Of a DNA stretch of 26,641 bases, positions 14,713-21,267 are shown piece after piece. The stretch spans positions 1 through 26,641 of the forward strand of contig JAJZSM010000002.1 in assembly GCA_021849765.1 (NCBI GenBank), in the 5' to 3' direction. The position numbers and the translations under genes were made by a program. This DNA is from Actinomycetes bacterium (lineage in GTDB: Bacteria; Actinomycetota; Acidimicrobiia; Acidimicrobiales; RAAP-2). Positions within the stretch are counted from its first letter, which is position 1. Each line of letters starts with the position of its first letter. The notes under the pieces were generated by a model. The model was given only the letters and a program-made list of their open reading frames with translations. It had not been told where the DNA came from and searched no databases.

Positions 14713-14741
14713 AGTGTAGTGGTGGATAGGTGACATATCAA
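14713..14741 (-). promoter_or_regulatory. Promoter of the dioxygenase operon, overlapping a probable MarR operator
   Basis: On the minus strand, TTGATA (14741-14736, five of six to consensus) and TACACT (14718-14713) are separated by exactly 17 nt, placing transcription start near 14706. An imperfect dyad around the -35 (GTTGATATGTCAC, 14742-14730) would be a suitable MarR site. A MarR dimer there would block this promoter and affect the divergent marR gene, whose TAGCAT box is at 14751-14756. Confidence 0.55.
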
Positions 14742-14762
14742 CAAAATGGGTAGCATGGGTCC

Positions 14763-15224
14763 ATGAGCGACACCACCTGGCTGACGGGCGAGGAACTAGC
14801 GGCGTGGAAGGGCCTCGCGCTGATGAACCTGCAGCTGAGCGCCACGCTCGGGCGGGCGCTGGCCGCCGAGGGCCTCTCGTATCCGGACTACCTCGTGCTC
14901 GCCTCGCTCGCGGACCATCCGGAGGGGCGCTGTCGGGTCGTGGAGCTGAGTGACGAGCTCGGGTGGGAGAAGAGCCGGGCCTCGCACCACGTAGCGCGCA
15001 TGTGCCGGCGTGGCCTGGTCGACAAGCAGCGCTGTCCCACGGACCAGCGCGGCGCCTACGTCGTCGTGACCGACGCGGGGCGGCGTGCGCTGGTGGGTGC
15101 GGCGCCCGGCCACGTGACCTCCGTGCGCGAGAACTTCGTCGACCTGCTCACCACCGAACAGCTCAAGGTCGTCGCGACGGTCTCGTCGGTCGTGCTCGCG
15201 CACCTCGCGAGCCACCGGGACTGA
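14763..15224 (+). CDS. MarR family transcriptional regulator
   Basis: A 153-aa winged-helix MarR protein. Segments are LMNLQLSATLGRALAAEGLSYPDYLVLASLADHPEGRCRVVEL (helices 1-3), SDELGWEKSRASHHVARMCRRGLVDKQRC (recognition helix and start of wing) and TDQRGAYVVVTDAGRRAL (wing and helix 5), with a C-terminal dimerisation helix. The DxRG-like wing (DQRGAYV) is present. Divergence from the dioxygenase operon over 78 bp implies that it represses that operon and itself, released by a phenolic or quinone ligand. No sensing cysteine is obvious beyond those in CRVVEL, MCRRG and RCPTD. Start ATG 14763 with TAGCAT 6 nt upstream; leaderless. Confidence 0.92.
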   Translation: MSDTTWLTGEELAAWKGLALMNLQLSATLGRALAAEGLSYPDYLVLASLADHPEGRCRVVELSDELGWEKSRASHHVARMCRRGLVDKQRCPTDQRGAYVVVTDAGRRALVGAAPGHVTSVRENFVDLLTTEQLKVVATVSSVVLAHLASHRD

Positions 15225-15229
15225 CGCCG

Positions 15230-15266
15230 CGACGTGGCGCCGGGCCCGGGGCCCGGCGCCACGTCG
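15230..15266. terminator. Perfect 18-bp-stem palindrome between convergent genes (bidirectional terminator candidate)
   Basis: Arms 15230-15247 and 15249-15266 are perfectly complementary around one central base. The sequence is almost all G and C and sits 5 bp after the marR stop and 7 bp before the stop of the 313-aa protein gene (15274). Position and symmetry suggest a bidirectional transcription stop for both genes. It has no T tract, as is common in high-GC actinobacteria. Such a long perfect dyad could also extrude as a cruciform. Confidence 0.65.
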
Positions 15267-15273
15267 GCGATGC

Positions 15274-16215
15274 CTACGAGCGGTAGTACTCGCGCCAGAT
15301 CAGTCGGTAAATCTTCACCTTGCGCGGGATGGACCGCAGACCGGGGATGAAGGGCACCAGCAACAAGAGCAGCGACAGCAGACCCATCAAGGCCGAGACC
15401 TGGACGTCGGCGTTCGAGCTCGAGCTGAACGGGGACACCTGGTACCAGAAGGTGTACAGCCACAGCCACGCCTGGCCGGGGTAGCTGCCCGTCTCGTTCA
15501 TCATGCCCCACTGGCTGCCCAGGAGGTGCTGCTTCTGGGCGAGGTTGGCGAGGTAGGTGCCGTCGGCGACGAAGAGCAATGGCTTGGTGTAGTTCGTCGT
15601 GTAGAAGCCGCCGCCGGTCACCAGGGCCTGGTCGAGCGCGCCCGAGCGAGCCATGGCCGTGAGCGAGTTGATCATCGTCGGCACGGGTCCGGTGTTGGTC
15701 GCGGGAACCGTGATGGTCCCGTTGCTCCAGGTCATCTTCGACGCGCCCTTGGTGTAGTTCGACACCCACGACGACTGCTGGGCGGCACTGGCGCCCTTCC
15801 ACTGGGCGAGCGCCGCACTGAGGTTCTTGTTGTAGGGCTGGCTCGACAGCGGGTCGATGACGAAGTCGCGCACCGTGTTGACCGGGATGGTCACCCCGGC
15901 GAACTGGGCGAGCTTCAACGGGCCGAGGTTCTGGCCGGGCGCCGCGGTGTTGTAGGGCGCGCCGTACTGGGCGGTGATGGTCGTCCCGTTGAGTTCACCG
16001 AGCGCGGTGGTCGCGAAGTCGACGGGGTCGGCGTTGGACCAGGTCTTGATCGTGATCGCGCGCTCGTCGGGCGAGCCGAAGAGCGTGGCGAGCAGGACGA
16101 CCAGCAGCCCCACGACGACGATCGCGATGGTGCCCTCTTTGATGATGTCGTAGGGCGCGTACTTGCCCTCGTACTTCGGCGCGTCGACGTCGGGGCGGAA
16201 AGGCTTCGTACTCAC
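15274..16215 (-). CDS. Membrane-anchored extracytoplasmic protein of a cytochrome b6-like module (unrecognised)
   Basis: A 313-aa protein that I cannot assign to a family. Residues 1-27 are charged and cytoplasmic, with TM1 at about 29-47 (AIVVVGLLVVLLATLF). About 220 polar residues follow, rich in Asn, Thr, Ser and Gly, with DPLSSQPYNKNLSAALAQWKG resembling a small helical unit. TM2 is at about 270-295 (ALMGLLSLLLLLVPFIPGL), then a basic tail. It contains no cysteine and one histidine, so it is neither a Rieske protein nor a c-type cytochrome, and it lacks the PEWY motif expected in a subunit-IV or C-terminal cytochrome b half. Its GTG start overlaps the cytochrome b gene stop as GTGA. Its position is where subunit IV would normally lie. 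Confidence 0.75.
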   Translation of the reverse strand: MSTKPFRPDVDAPKYEGKYAPYDIIKEGTIAIVVVGLLVVLLATLFGSPDERAITIKTWSNADPVDFATTALGELNGTTITAQYGAPYNTAAPGQNLGPLKLAQFAGVTIPVNTVRDFVIDPLSSQPYNKNLSAALAQWKGASAAQQSSWVSNYTKGASKMTWSNGTITVPATNTGPVPTMINSLTAMARSGALDQALVTGGGFYTTNYTKPLLFVADGTYLANLAQKQHLLGSQWGMMNETGSYPGQAWLWLYTFWYQVSPFSSSSNADVQVSALMGLLSLLLLLVPFIPGLRSIPRKVKIYRLIWREYYRS

Positions 16216-16838
16216 TTGGTCGTTCCCTTCTCATCCTCGAACGGGGGCACGACGCCCTTGACGCGCACCAGCAAGACGTGGATCGTGGTCAGGATCACGG
16301 CCGCGAGCGGCAGCAGCACGATGTGCCACATCAACATCTGGCCGAGGTTCAGCACGTTGAAGATCGACCCGACGCCGGTGGCGTTGATGCCGTCCTTGGC
16401 CTGGGTGGAGATCCACTGCGAGTCGAAGTTCGTCTGGCTGACGTAGCCCGTGAAGGCCGTGCCGACCGAGGCGAGGAACGTCACGACGCCGGTCACCCAG
16501 GTGAGCGAGCGACCGCCGCGCCACGCCGCCATGAAGAACTTGCCCCAGAGGTGCACGATCATCGCGAAGAAGAAGATCTCCACGCTCCACAGGTGCGTGG
16601 AGTTGATGAAGTGACCGATCGAGGACGAGTGCCACCACTGCGGGCCGCGGATCGCGAGGATGATCCCCGACAGGATCACCATCGACAGGGCCGCGATCGT
16701 CGTGACGCCAAAGACGTAGATCCACGAGGAGACGTAGGCCGGCTGGGTGTCGGGGAGCAGTTTCTCGGGGGGCAGGTGCCCCGCGACCCGCTTGCGCAGG
16801 CGGGTCGTCCACTGCCGTTCGATCTCGGCGGTGGTCAT
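16212..16838 (-). CDS. Cytochrome b6-like dihaem membrane protein (cytochrome b N-terminal domain)
   Basis: A 208-aa four-helix protein. The haem-ligand histidines are H82 and H96 in helix B (HLWSVEIFFFAMIVH) and H172 and H187 in helix D (HIVLLPLAAVILTTIH). Spacings of 14 and 15 residues are those of cytochrome b6, whereas mitochondrial-type cytochrome b has 14 and 14. RGGRSLTWVTGVVTFL matches the family, but the canonical GY-x-LPW-x-Q quinol-site motif reads GYVSQTNFDSQW. There is no cysteine anywhere, so no covalent haem ci. An AAGGAGA ribosome site precedes ATG 16838, which overlaps the 60-aa gene stop (ATGA). It should carry electrons between quinone and an unidentified partner in the membrane. 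Confidence 0.88.
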   Translation of the reverse strand: MTTAEIERQWTTRLRKRVAGHLPPEKLLPDTQPAYVSSWIYVFGVTTIAALSMVILSGIILAIRGPQWWHSSSIGHFINSTHLWSVEIFFFAMIVHLWGKFFMAAWRGGRSLTWVTGVVTFLASVGTAFTGYVSQTNFDSQWISTQAKDGINATGVGSIFNVLNLGQMLMWHIVLLPLAAVILTTIHVLLVRVKGVVPPFEDEKGTTK

Positions 16839-17017
16839 CGGCTCTCCTTGCGGCGGTTGCGGCCGGGGAAGGGCAGGAACAGCGCCGCGATGAAGGTCAG
16901 GATCATCAGCACGATGACGATGAAGTTCGCCACCGAGAGGTCGATCACGCCCCAATGGATGTAATGCCCGTAGTTGTTCAGCGGTATCAGTGCCGCCAGC
17001 GACCAGAGATAGGCCAT
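16835..17017 (-). CDS. 60-aa single-span membrane protein, first gene of the cytochrome b6-like module
   Basis: A 60-aa protein with a hydrophobic N-terminal stretch (YLWSLAALIPLN), then NYGHYIHWGVIDLS carrying two histidines, one strong transmembrane helix (about 28-49, VANFIVIVLMILTFIAALFL) and a basic tail (PGRNRRKESR). It overlaps the cytochrome b start by 4 bp, so its coding status is well supported despite its size. A GGGAGGAA ribosome-like site lies about 12 nt before ATG 17017. It could be a small structural subunit comparable to the short Pet peptides of b6f, but there is no homology evidence. It lies 94 bp downstream of ctaA on the same strand. Confidence 0.72.
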   Translation of the reverse strand: MAYLWSLAALIPLNNYGHYIHWGVIDLSVANFIVIVLMILTFIAALFLPFPGRNRRKESR

Positions 17018-17111
17018 CAGTTACTCGTTCCTCCCAACTAGATCCGAGGTGACCAGTCTCGCCGAACGCCCGCTCGCCACGAAGTACGGCGCGACGCGCG
17101 ACGCTGACTGC
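17018..17111 (-). other. Gap between ctaA and the cytochrome b6-like module
   Basis: The 94 bp contain no gene and no clear hairpin terminator. Cotranscription of the module with ctaA is therefore possible. I could not identify a convincing internal promoter here. Confidence 0.35.
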
Positions 17112-18041
17112 TCACGCCACAGTTCTAGTTCCTGGGACCCGGTCGCGCGCGGTCTGACGTAGGTGGAACTGAGTAACGCCTATGGAAAGCGACACCGCGC
17201 CGGCGATGTGCAACTCCACGAGCACGACCGGCACGTGCGTGAGGTACTGGGTGAAGCCGATGAGCGCCTGGACGAGCGCGATGAGCACGAGACGCCGCAC
17301 GCCCAAACGCAGCGCATCGGGCACGCCGCTGCGCCAGATGGCAAAGACGAGACCCGTGACGAGTCCGAGGAAGAGCACGGCGAGCACCGAGTGCACCCAC
17401 GCGGCGTCGGCGAAGGAGAACGGCAGCCGACGCGCCACCAGCTGGCCCTGGGCCGCCCCGGCGTGCGGGCCCGATCCCGTCGTCGCGGTGCCCGCGAACA
17501 AGACCAGGACGAAGGGGATCCACAGCAGGCGCGCGATGAGGCGGAAGTGCGGGTCGCGCACGTCCGCGCGGGTGCCGGGGCCGTAGACGTACTTGGAGCG
17601 GTGATAGAGGATCGCGCCGACGACGACCATCGCGAGCGAGAGGATCATGTGCAGTGAGACCAGCCACGGATTGAGCTTGGAGTAGACGACGAAGGCGCCG
17701 AGGATCGCGTCGGCGACGACGCCGAGCACCAGCAGGCCCGAGAAGCCGATGAGGTCGCGCCGCCGCTCGGTGCGCAGCCAGGCCGCGACGAAGGTCACCC
17801 CGGTCACGATCACCAGCACGATGGTGACGATCCGGTTCGTGTACTCGATCAGTGGGTGGATGGACCACGAGCCCGCGATCTGGTGGCGATAGCAGGTGGG
17901 CCAGTCGGGACAGCCGAGCCCCGAGCCGGTCAGGCGGACGGCCCCGCCGGTGAGCACGATCACGATCATCGAGAGGAACGAACTGAAGGCGTACCAGCGG
18001 AACTGCGGGGGCGAGACTTGAAATCGGGACGTGAAAGCCAC
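17112..18041 (-). CDS. ctaA: Haem A synthase (CtaA/Cox15 family)
   Basis: A 309-aa protein with about eight transmembrane helices. RLTGSGLGCPDWPTCY holds the conserved extracytoplasmic cysteine pair (C44, C50). IEYTNRIVTIVL is the first catalytic helix, with Asn where many CtaA proteins have His; I recall the same change in other actinobacteria. Later helices carry the haem-binding histidines (LVSLHMILSLAM, AWVHSVLAVLFL, LVELHIAGAVSLS). It oxidises haem O to haem A for cytochrome c oxidase. The start GTG 18041 has TAGGCT 6 nt upstream, indicating a leaderless message from a 41-bp region shared with divergent ctaB. Confidence 0.93.
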   Translation of the reverse strand: MAFTSRFQVSPPQFRWYAFSSFLSMIVIVLTGGAVRLTGSGLGCPDWPTCYRHQIAGSWSIHPLIEYTNRIVTIVLVIVTGVTFVAAWLRTERRRDLIGFSGLLVLGVVADAILGAFVVYSKLNPWLVSLHMILSLAMVVVGAILYHRSKYVYGPGTRADVRDPHFRLIARLLWIPFVLVLFAGTATTGSGPHAGAAQGQLVARRLPFSFADAAWVHSVLAVLFLGLVTGLVFAIWRSGVPDALRLGVRRLVLIALVQALIGFTQYLTHVPVVLVELHIAGAVSLSIGVTQFHLRQTARDRVPGTRTVA

Positions 18042-18082
18042 TCCCGCAGCCTACGTAAGGCCGCACTTCTAGACTGCCACCT
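18042..18082. promoter_or_regulatory. Divergent ctaA/ctaB promoter region
   Basis: Only 41 bp separate the two start codons. TAGGCT (18053-18048, minus) ends 6 nt before the ctaA GTG, and TAGACT (18070-18075, plus) ends 7 nt before the ctaB ATG. Both genes would therefore be leaderless, and their -35 regions would overlap, so one regulator could control both. Confidence 0.55.
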
Positions 18083-18997
18083 ATGACCATTGAGGTGTCG
18101 AAAGGTTTTTCGACGACGGACGTGCTGAAGGGCTACCTCGCCCTCACCAAGCCCCGAATCATCGAATTGCTGTTGGTGACCACGATTCCCACGATGGTGG
18201 TGGCCGCCAACGCCATCCCGAGCCTCTGGCTCGTCCTGGACACCCTGGTCGGCGGAACCCTCGCCGCGGCGGGGGCCAACGCCTTCAACATGGTCATCGA
18301 CCGCGACATCGACGCGATCATGGAGCGCACCAAGCGGCGCCCGCTCGTGCGCGGCGTCATGAGCCCCCGCGCCGCGACGATCTTCGCCGTGGGACTCGAG
18401 GTGGTGGCCTTCGCCGTCCTCGCGGTCTGGGTCAACCTGCTCGCGGCGTGGCTCGCCGTGGCGGCGATGCTCTTCTACGTGTTCGTCTACACGATCTGGC
18501 TCAAGCGGCGTAGCAAGCAGAACATCGTCATCGGCGGCGCCGCTGGCGCGGTGCCCGTGCTCGTGGGCTGGGCCGCGGTGACCGGGAACCTGTCGCTCAC
18601 GCCGGTGCTGTTGTTCCTCGTGGTCTTCATCTGGACCCCGCCGCACTTCTGGGCCCTCGCCGTTCGCTACCGCGACGACTACAGCGCCGCGCACGTGCCG
18701 ATGATGCCCGTCGTCGCGTCGCTGCGGCGCACGACCCTCGAGATCCTCGTCTACACGGTCATCATGTGGGTTCTCACCGTCCTCATCGGACCCGTCGCGC
18801 ACCTGGGGTGGATCTACGCCATCTCGTCGATGGTCCTCGGCGGCTTCTTCACCTTCTACGCGATGCGCCTCTTTCGCCACGCGATCCACGACCGTGCGGA
18901 CGCTGGCGAGGCGATGCGCTTGTTCCACTTCTCGATCACGTACCTAACGGCCCTCTTCGTACTCATGGCGGTGGATGTCCTTGTCAAAGCTCATTGA
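18083..18997 (+). CDS. ctaB: Protohaem IX farnesyltransferase (haem O synthase)
   Basis: A 304-aa UbiA-superfamily prenyltransferase with about nine transmembrane helices. The polyprenyl-diphosphate motif is N69-x-x-x-D73-x-D-x-D77 (NMVIDRDIDAIMERTKRRPL), with MxRTxxRPL typical of haem O synthases. The second motif YRDDYSAAHVPMMPVV is also present, preceded by FIWTPPHFWALAVRY, which is diagnostic of CtaB/Cox10. It adds a farnesyl group to protohaem IX, producing the haem O that CtaA converts to haem A. Its 3' end overlaps the thioredoxin-like gene by 23 nt. Confidence 0.96.
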   Translation: MTIEVSKGFSTTDVLKGYLALTKPRIIELLLVTTIPTMVVAANAIPSLWLVLDTLVGGTLAAAGANAFNMVIDRDIDAIMERTKRRPLVRGVMSPRAATIFAVGLEVVAFAVLAVWVNLLAAWLAVAAMLFYVFVYTIWLKRRSKQNIVIGGAAGAVPVLVGWAAVTGNLSLTPVLLFLVVFIWTPPHFWALAVRYRDDYSAAHVPMMPVVASLRRTTLEILVYTVIMWVLTVLIGPVAHLGWIYAISSMVLGGFFTFYAMRLFRHAIHDRADAGEAMRLFHFSITYLTALFVLMAVDVLVKAH

Positions 18998-19538
18998 AAA
19001 GTGGCGGCGGGGTCACCCCTCGCCGATGATGTTCGTCTCACTGGGCATCGGCACCGCGGTCGCGGTCGCGCTGATCGTCGTCGTCTCGGTGCTCACCGGC
19101 GGCCGGACGTCGGCCAACGCGCTGGTGGGCACCAAGGTGGACACCTTCACGCTGCCCTCGCTCTCGGGTGGCTCGCTCACCGCCCCCTACGCCACCGGCC
19201 ACCCGACGGTGCTCGTCTTCATGGCCAGCTACTGCGAGCCGTGCCGCGAGGAGCTGCCGCACCTCGTCACCTTCCTGCACGATCACTCGACCGGCAAGGT
19301 CCGCGTGATCGGCGTGGACACGAGCGACCAGCGCACGTCGGCGATCGCCTTCATCCGCCACGACGCGGTGCCCTTCCCCGTCGCCTTCGACCCGAACAGC
19401 ACCGTGGCCGCGTCCCTGCACTTCCAGGGGATTCCCGACACGGTCTTCATCACCGCCCAGGGCGTGGTGTCCAACGTCGTCATCGGCAAGATCACGCCCG
19501 CGCAGTTCGCGAGCGACCTCGCCACGATCAACGCCTAG
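18975..19538 (+). CDS. Membrane-anchored thioredoxin-like protein (TlpA/ResA type)
   Basis: A 187-aa protein with an N-terminal anchor (about 19-41) facing the outside. The thioredoxin domain begins near residue 48 with the TlpA-like GTKVDTFTLPSLSGGSL. The redox site is C87-E-P-C90 in FMASYCEPCREELP, and the cis-proline is P154 in FQGIPDTVFIT. Such proteins reduce disulphides in apocytochromes or copper-site cysteines, as ResA and TlpA do. Coupling to ctaB by a 23-nt overlap points to cytochrome oxidase maturation, for instance the CuA site. ATG 18975 is preferred because the preceding charged residues form a normal positive-inside N-terminus. Confidence 0.9.
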   Translation: MSLSKLIEKWRRGHPSPMMFVSLGIGTAVAVALIVVVSVLTGGRTSANALVGTKVDTFTLPSLSGGSLTAPYATGHPTVLVFMASYCEPCREELPHLVTFLHDHSTGKVRVIGVDTSDQRTSAIAFIRHDAVPFPVAFDPNSTVAASLHFQGIPDTVFITAQGVVSNVVIGKITPAQFASDLATINA

Positions 19539-19570
19539 ATAGGCGCGGGCGCGCGCCCACGGCCGCCGGA
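19539..19570. terminator. Short GC dyad between convergent genes
   Basis: GGGCGCGCGCCC (19547-19558) is a perfect 12-bp palindrome in the 32-bp gap between the thioredoxin-like gene and the ABC permease. It lacks a loop and a T tract, so termination is only a possibility. Confidence 0.25.
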
Positions 19571-20302
19571 TCAGTCGAAGCGGAACGTTCGCGCGGCGAG
19601 TAGCGGCGCGCCCAGCGCCCAGACCAGCAGTGACGCCCAGTCCCCGCCCGTCGGGCTGAGACCGAACCCGAGGATCCGGTGCAACGCCTCGGCGAGGGAC
19701 CCCGAGGGCAGCACGACGGCGATCCGGCCCACGACGCTCGGCAGGGAGGTGACCGGCACCACGATGCCTGACAGCAGCAGCAGCACGAGGTAGAGCCCGT
19801 TGCTCGCCGCGAGGTTGACCTCGGCCCGCAGCCACCCCGCGAGCCCGAGCCCGATGCCGGCGAGTCCCATCGAGCCGAGCAGGATCACGAGGATCACGAG
19901 CAGGCTCCCGTGGACGCCACCGTGGGGCCGCCAGCCGAGCGCGACCGCGACCGCGGCCACCACCACGACCTGGATCGCCTCGGTCACGAGGACCCCGGCG
20001 ATCTTCGCGCCGATGAGCCGGCGCCGTCCCAGCGGCGTGACGTAGAGGCGTCGCAGCACGCCGAAGGATCGCTCGAACCCAGTGGCGATCGACAGGGCGA
20101 CCATCGCCGTCGAGAGCACCGAGAGCGCGATGATCCCCGGCGCGATGAAGTCGACGCGGTGCGCGGTGGGACTCGCGGTCACCCGGGCCAGCGAGAAGAA
20201 CACGAGCAACAGGACCGGGATCGCGATCGTGAGCAGCAGCGTCTCACCCCGGCGGATCGTCATGCGCACTTCGGCGCGGGTCTGGGCCAGCCACGCGCTC
20301 AC
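19571..20302 (-). CDS. ABC-2 type transporter permease
   Basis: A 243-aa membrane protein with six predicted helices. RRGETLLLTIAIPVLLLVFFSL is the first, DFIAPGIIALSVLSTAMVALSIATGFERSFGVLRRLYVTPLGRRRLIGAK is the classic ABC-2 core with its cytoplasmic coupling helix, and LSGIVVPVTSLPSVVGRIAVVLPSGSLAEALHRIL matches the last conserved region. It pairs with the ATPase gene, whose stop overlaps this GTG start as GTGA. The exporter would be a homodimer or one-to-one half-transporter; the substrate (drug, lipid, haem or other) is not predictable. No self-resistance or biosynthetic genes are nearby. Confidence 0.9.
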   Translation of the reverse strand: MSAWLAQTRAEVRMTIRRGETLLLTIAIPVLLLVFFSLARVTASPTAHRVDFIAPGIIALSVLSTAMVALSIATGFERSFGVLRRLYVTPLGRRRLIGAKIAGVLVTEAIQVVVVAAVAVALGWRPHGGVHGSLLVILVILLGSMGLAGIGLGLAGWLRAEVNLAASNGLYLVLLLLSGIVVPVTSLPSVVGRIAVVLPSGSLAEALHRILGFGLSPTGGDWASLLVWALGAPLLAARTFRFD

Positions 20303-21204
20303 GGGAGGCTCCGTTCCTCGGCGATCAGCTGCAGGTAGCGCTCTTCGAGCGAGGCGCGCGTGCGCAGTGACACGAGCTCGACGCCGCGCTCGGCGAGCAG
20401 TGCGCCCACCAGGGCGACCCGCTCGGGGCTCGACGCCACGGCGCAGCGCAAGCGCGTCGGCGACTCGGCGGTGACCACGCAGTCGAGCCGGCGCGCGAGG
20501 GACGCCGGGTCGACCGGCCCGCTCGTCTCGATGACCAGCTCGGGCTCGCCCTTCAAGTCGTCGAGGGTCCCCTCGGCGATGACCACGCCGTGGTGCAGCA
20601 GCACCAGCCGGTCGGCCATGCGCTCGGCCTCGGCGAGCTCGTGGGTGGTGATCAGCACCGCGCAGCCTCGCTCGGCCTCGGCAGCGATGATCGAGCGGAT
20701 GGTCTGGCGGCCCTCGGGGTCGACGGCGGTCGTCGGCTCGTCGAGCACGAGGACCCGGGGGCGGGCGATGAGCGCGAGGGCGAGGAGCGTTCGCTGCTGC
20801 TCGCCGCCCGAGAGCCGGCGCCACGGCGTCGAGGCGCAGCGGCGCAGGTCGAGCAGGTCGAGCAGGCTGTCGGGGTCGCGCGGCGCGTCGTAGTAGGTCG
20901 CGGTGAGCGTGAGGACTTGCGAGGGGGTCATGGGGAACCAGACGCCGCCGCGCTGCAGCAGGGCGCCGGTGCGAACGACTACCTCGTCGTGGTCGCGGCG
21001 CGGGTTCAGGCCGTGGATCCGCACCGTCCCGCCGTCGGGGTCGCGAAAGCCGAGGAGGGTCTCGACGAGCGTGGTCTTACCGGCTCCGTTGGGCCCGAGC
21101 AGGGCCAGGACCTCGCCGTACTCGACGGTGAGACTGACGCCGTCAACCGCGTTGGTGCCGTCGAAGGCGACGCGCAGCCCGGTGACCTCGACGGCGTGAC
21201 TCAC
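20299..21204 (-). CDS. ABC transporter ATP-binding protein (ABC-2/DrrA type)
   Basis: A 301-aa ATPase. Walker A is GPNGAGKTT (37-45), the Q-loop region is LLQRGGVWFP, the signature LSGGEQ is at 131-136, Walker B VLVLDEP is at 151-157, D-loop and H-loop TTHEL are present (H188), and a DrrA-like C-terminal regulatory region of about 90 residues follows. It powers the overlapping permease. The start GTG 21204 (VSHAVEVTGL) is chosen because the family begins within a few residues of the first strand. A TAGTTT box (21218-21213) lies 8 nt upstream. A much longer open frame continues upstream antisense to serS and is not coding. Confidence 0.93.
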   Translation of the reverse strand: MSHAVEVTGLRVAFDGTNAVDGVSLTVEYGEVLALLGPNGAGKTTLVETLLGFRDPDGGTVRIHGLNPRRDHDEVVVRTGALLQRGGVWFPMTPSQVLTLTATYYDAPRDPDSLLDLLDLRRCASTPWRRLSGGEQQRTLLALALIARPRVLVLDEPTTAVDPEGRQTIRSIIAAEAERGCAVLITTHELAEAERMADRLVLLHHGVVIAEGTLDDLKGEPELVIETSGPVDPASLARRLDCVVTAESPTRLRCAVASSPERVALVGALLAERGVELVSLRTRASLEERYLQLIAEERSLP

Positions 21205-21267
21205 AACCAACGAAACTACTGCGCGCCACCGTGGGGTGGCCCGGTCGGGCCTCGGTAGGCTCAAGAG
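21205..21267. promoter_or_regulatory. Divergent promoter region of the ABC operon and serS
   Basis: TAGTTT (21218-21213, minus) and TAGGCT (21256-21261, plus) lie 8 and 6 nt before their respective start codons. No Shine-Dalgarno of note precedes the ABC gene. AAGAGG abuts the serS GTG too closely to act normally. I found no T-box-like leader; the 63-bp gap is too short for one. Confidence 0.45.

Noticed and set aside
21205..21267. T-box or other riboswitch upstream of serS
   Set aside because: The gap to the divergent ABC gene is only 63 bp and the promoter-like box is 6 nt from the start codon, leaving no leader.
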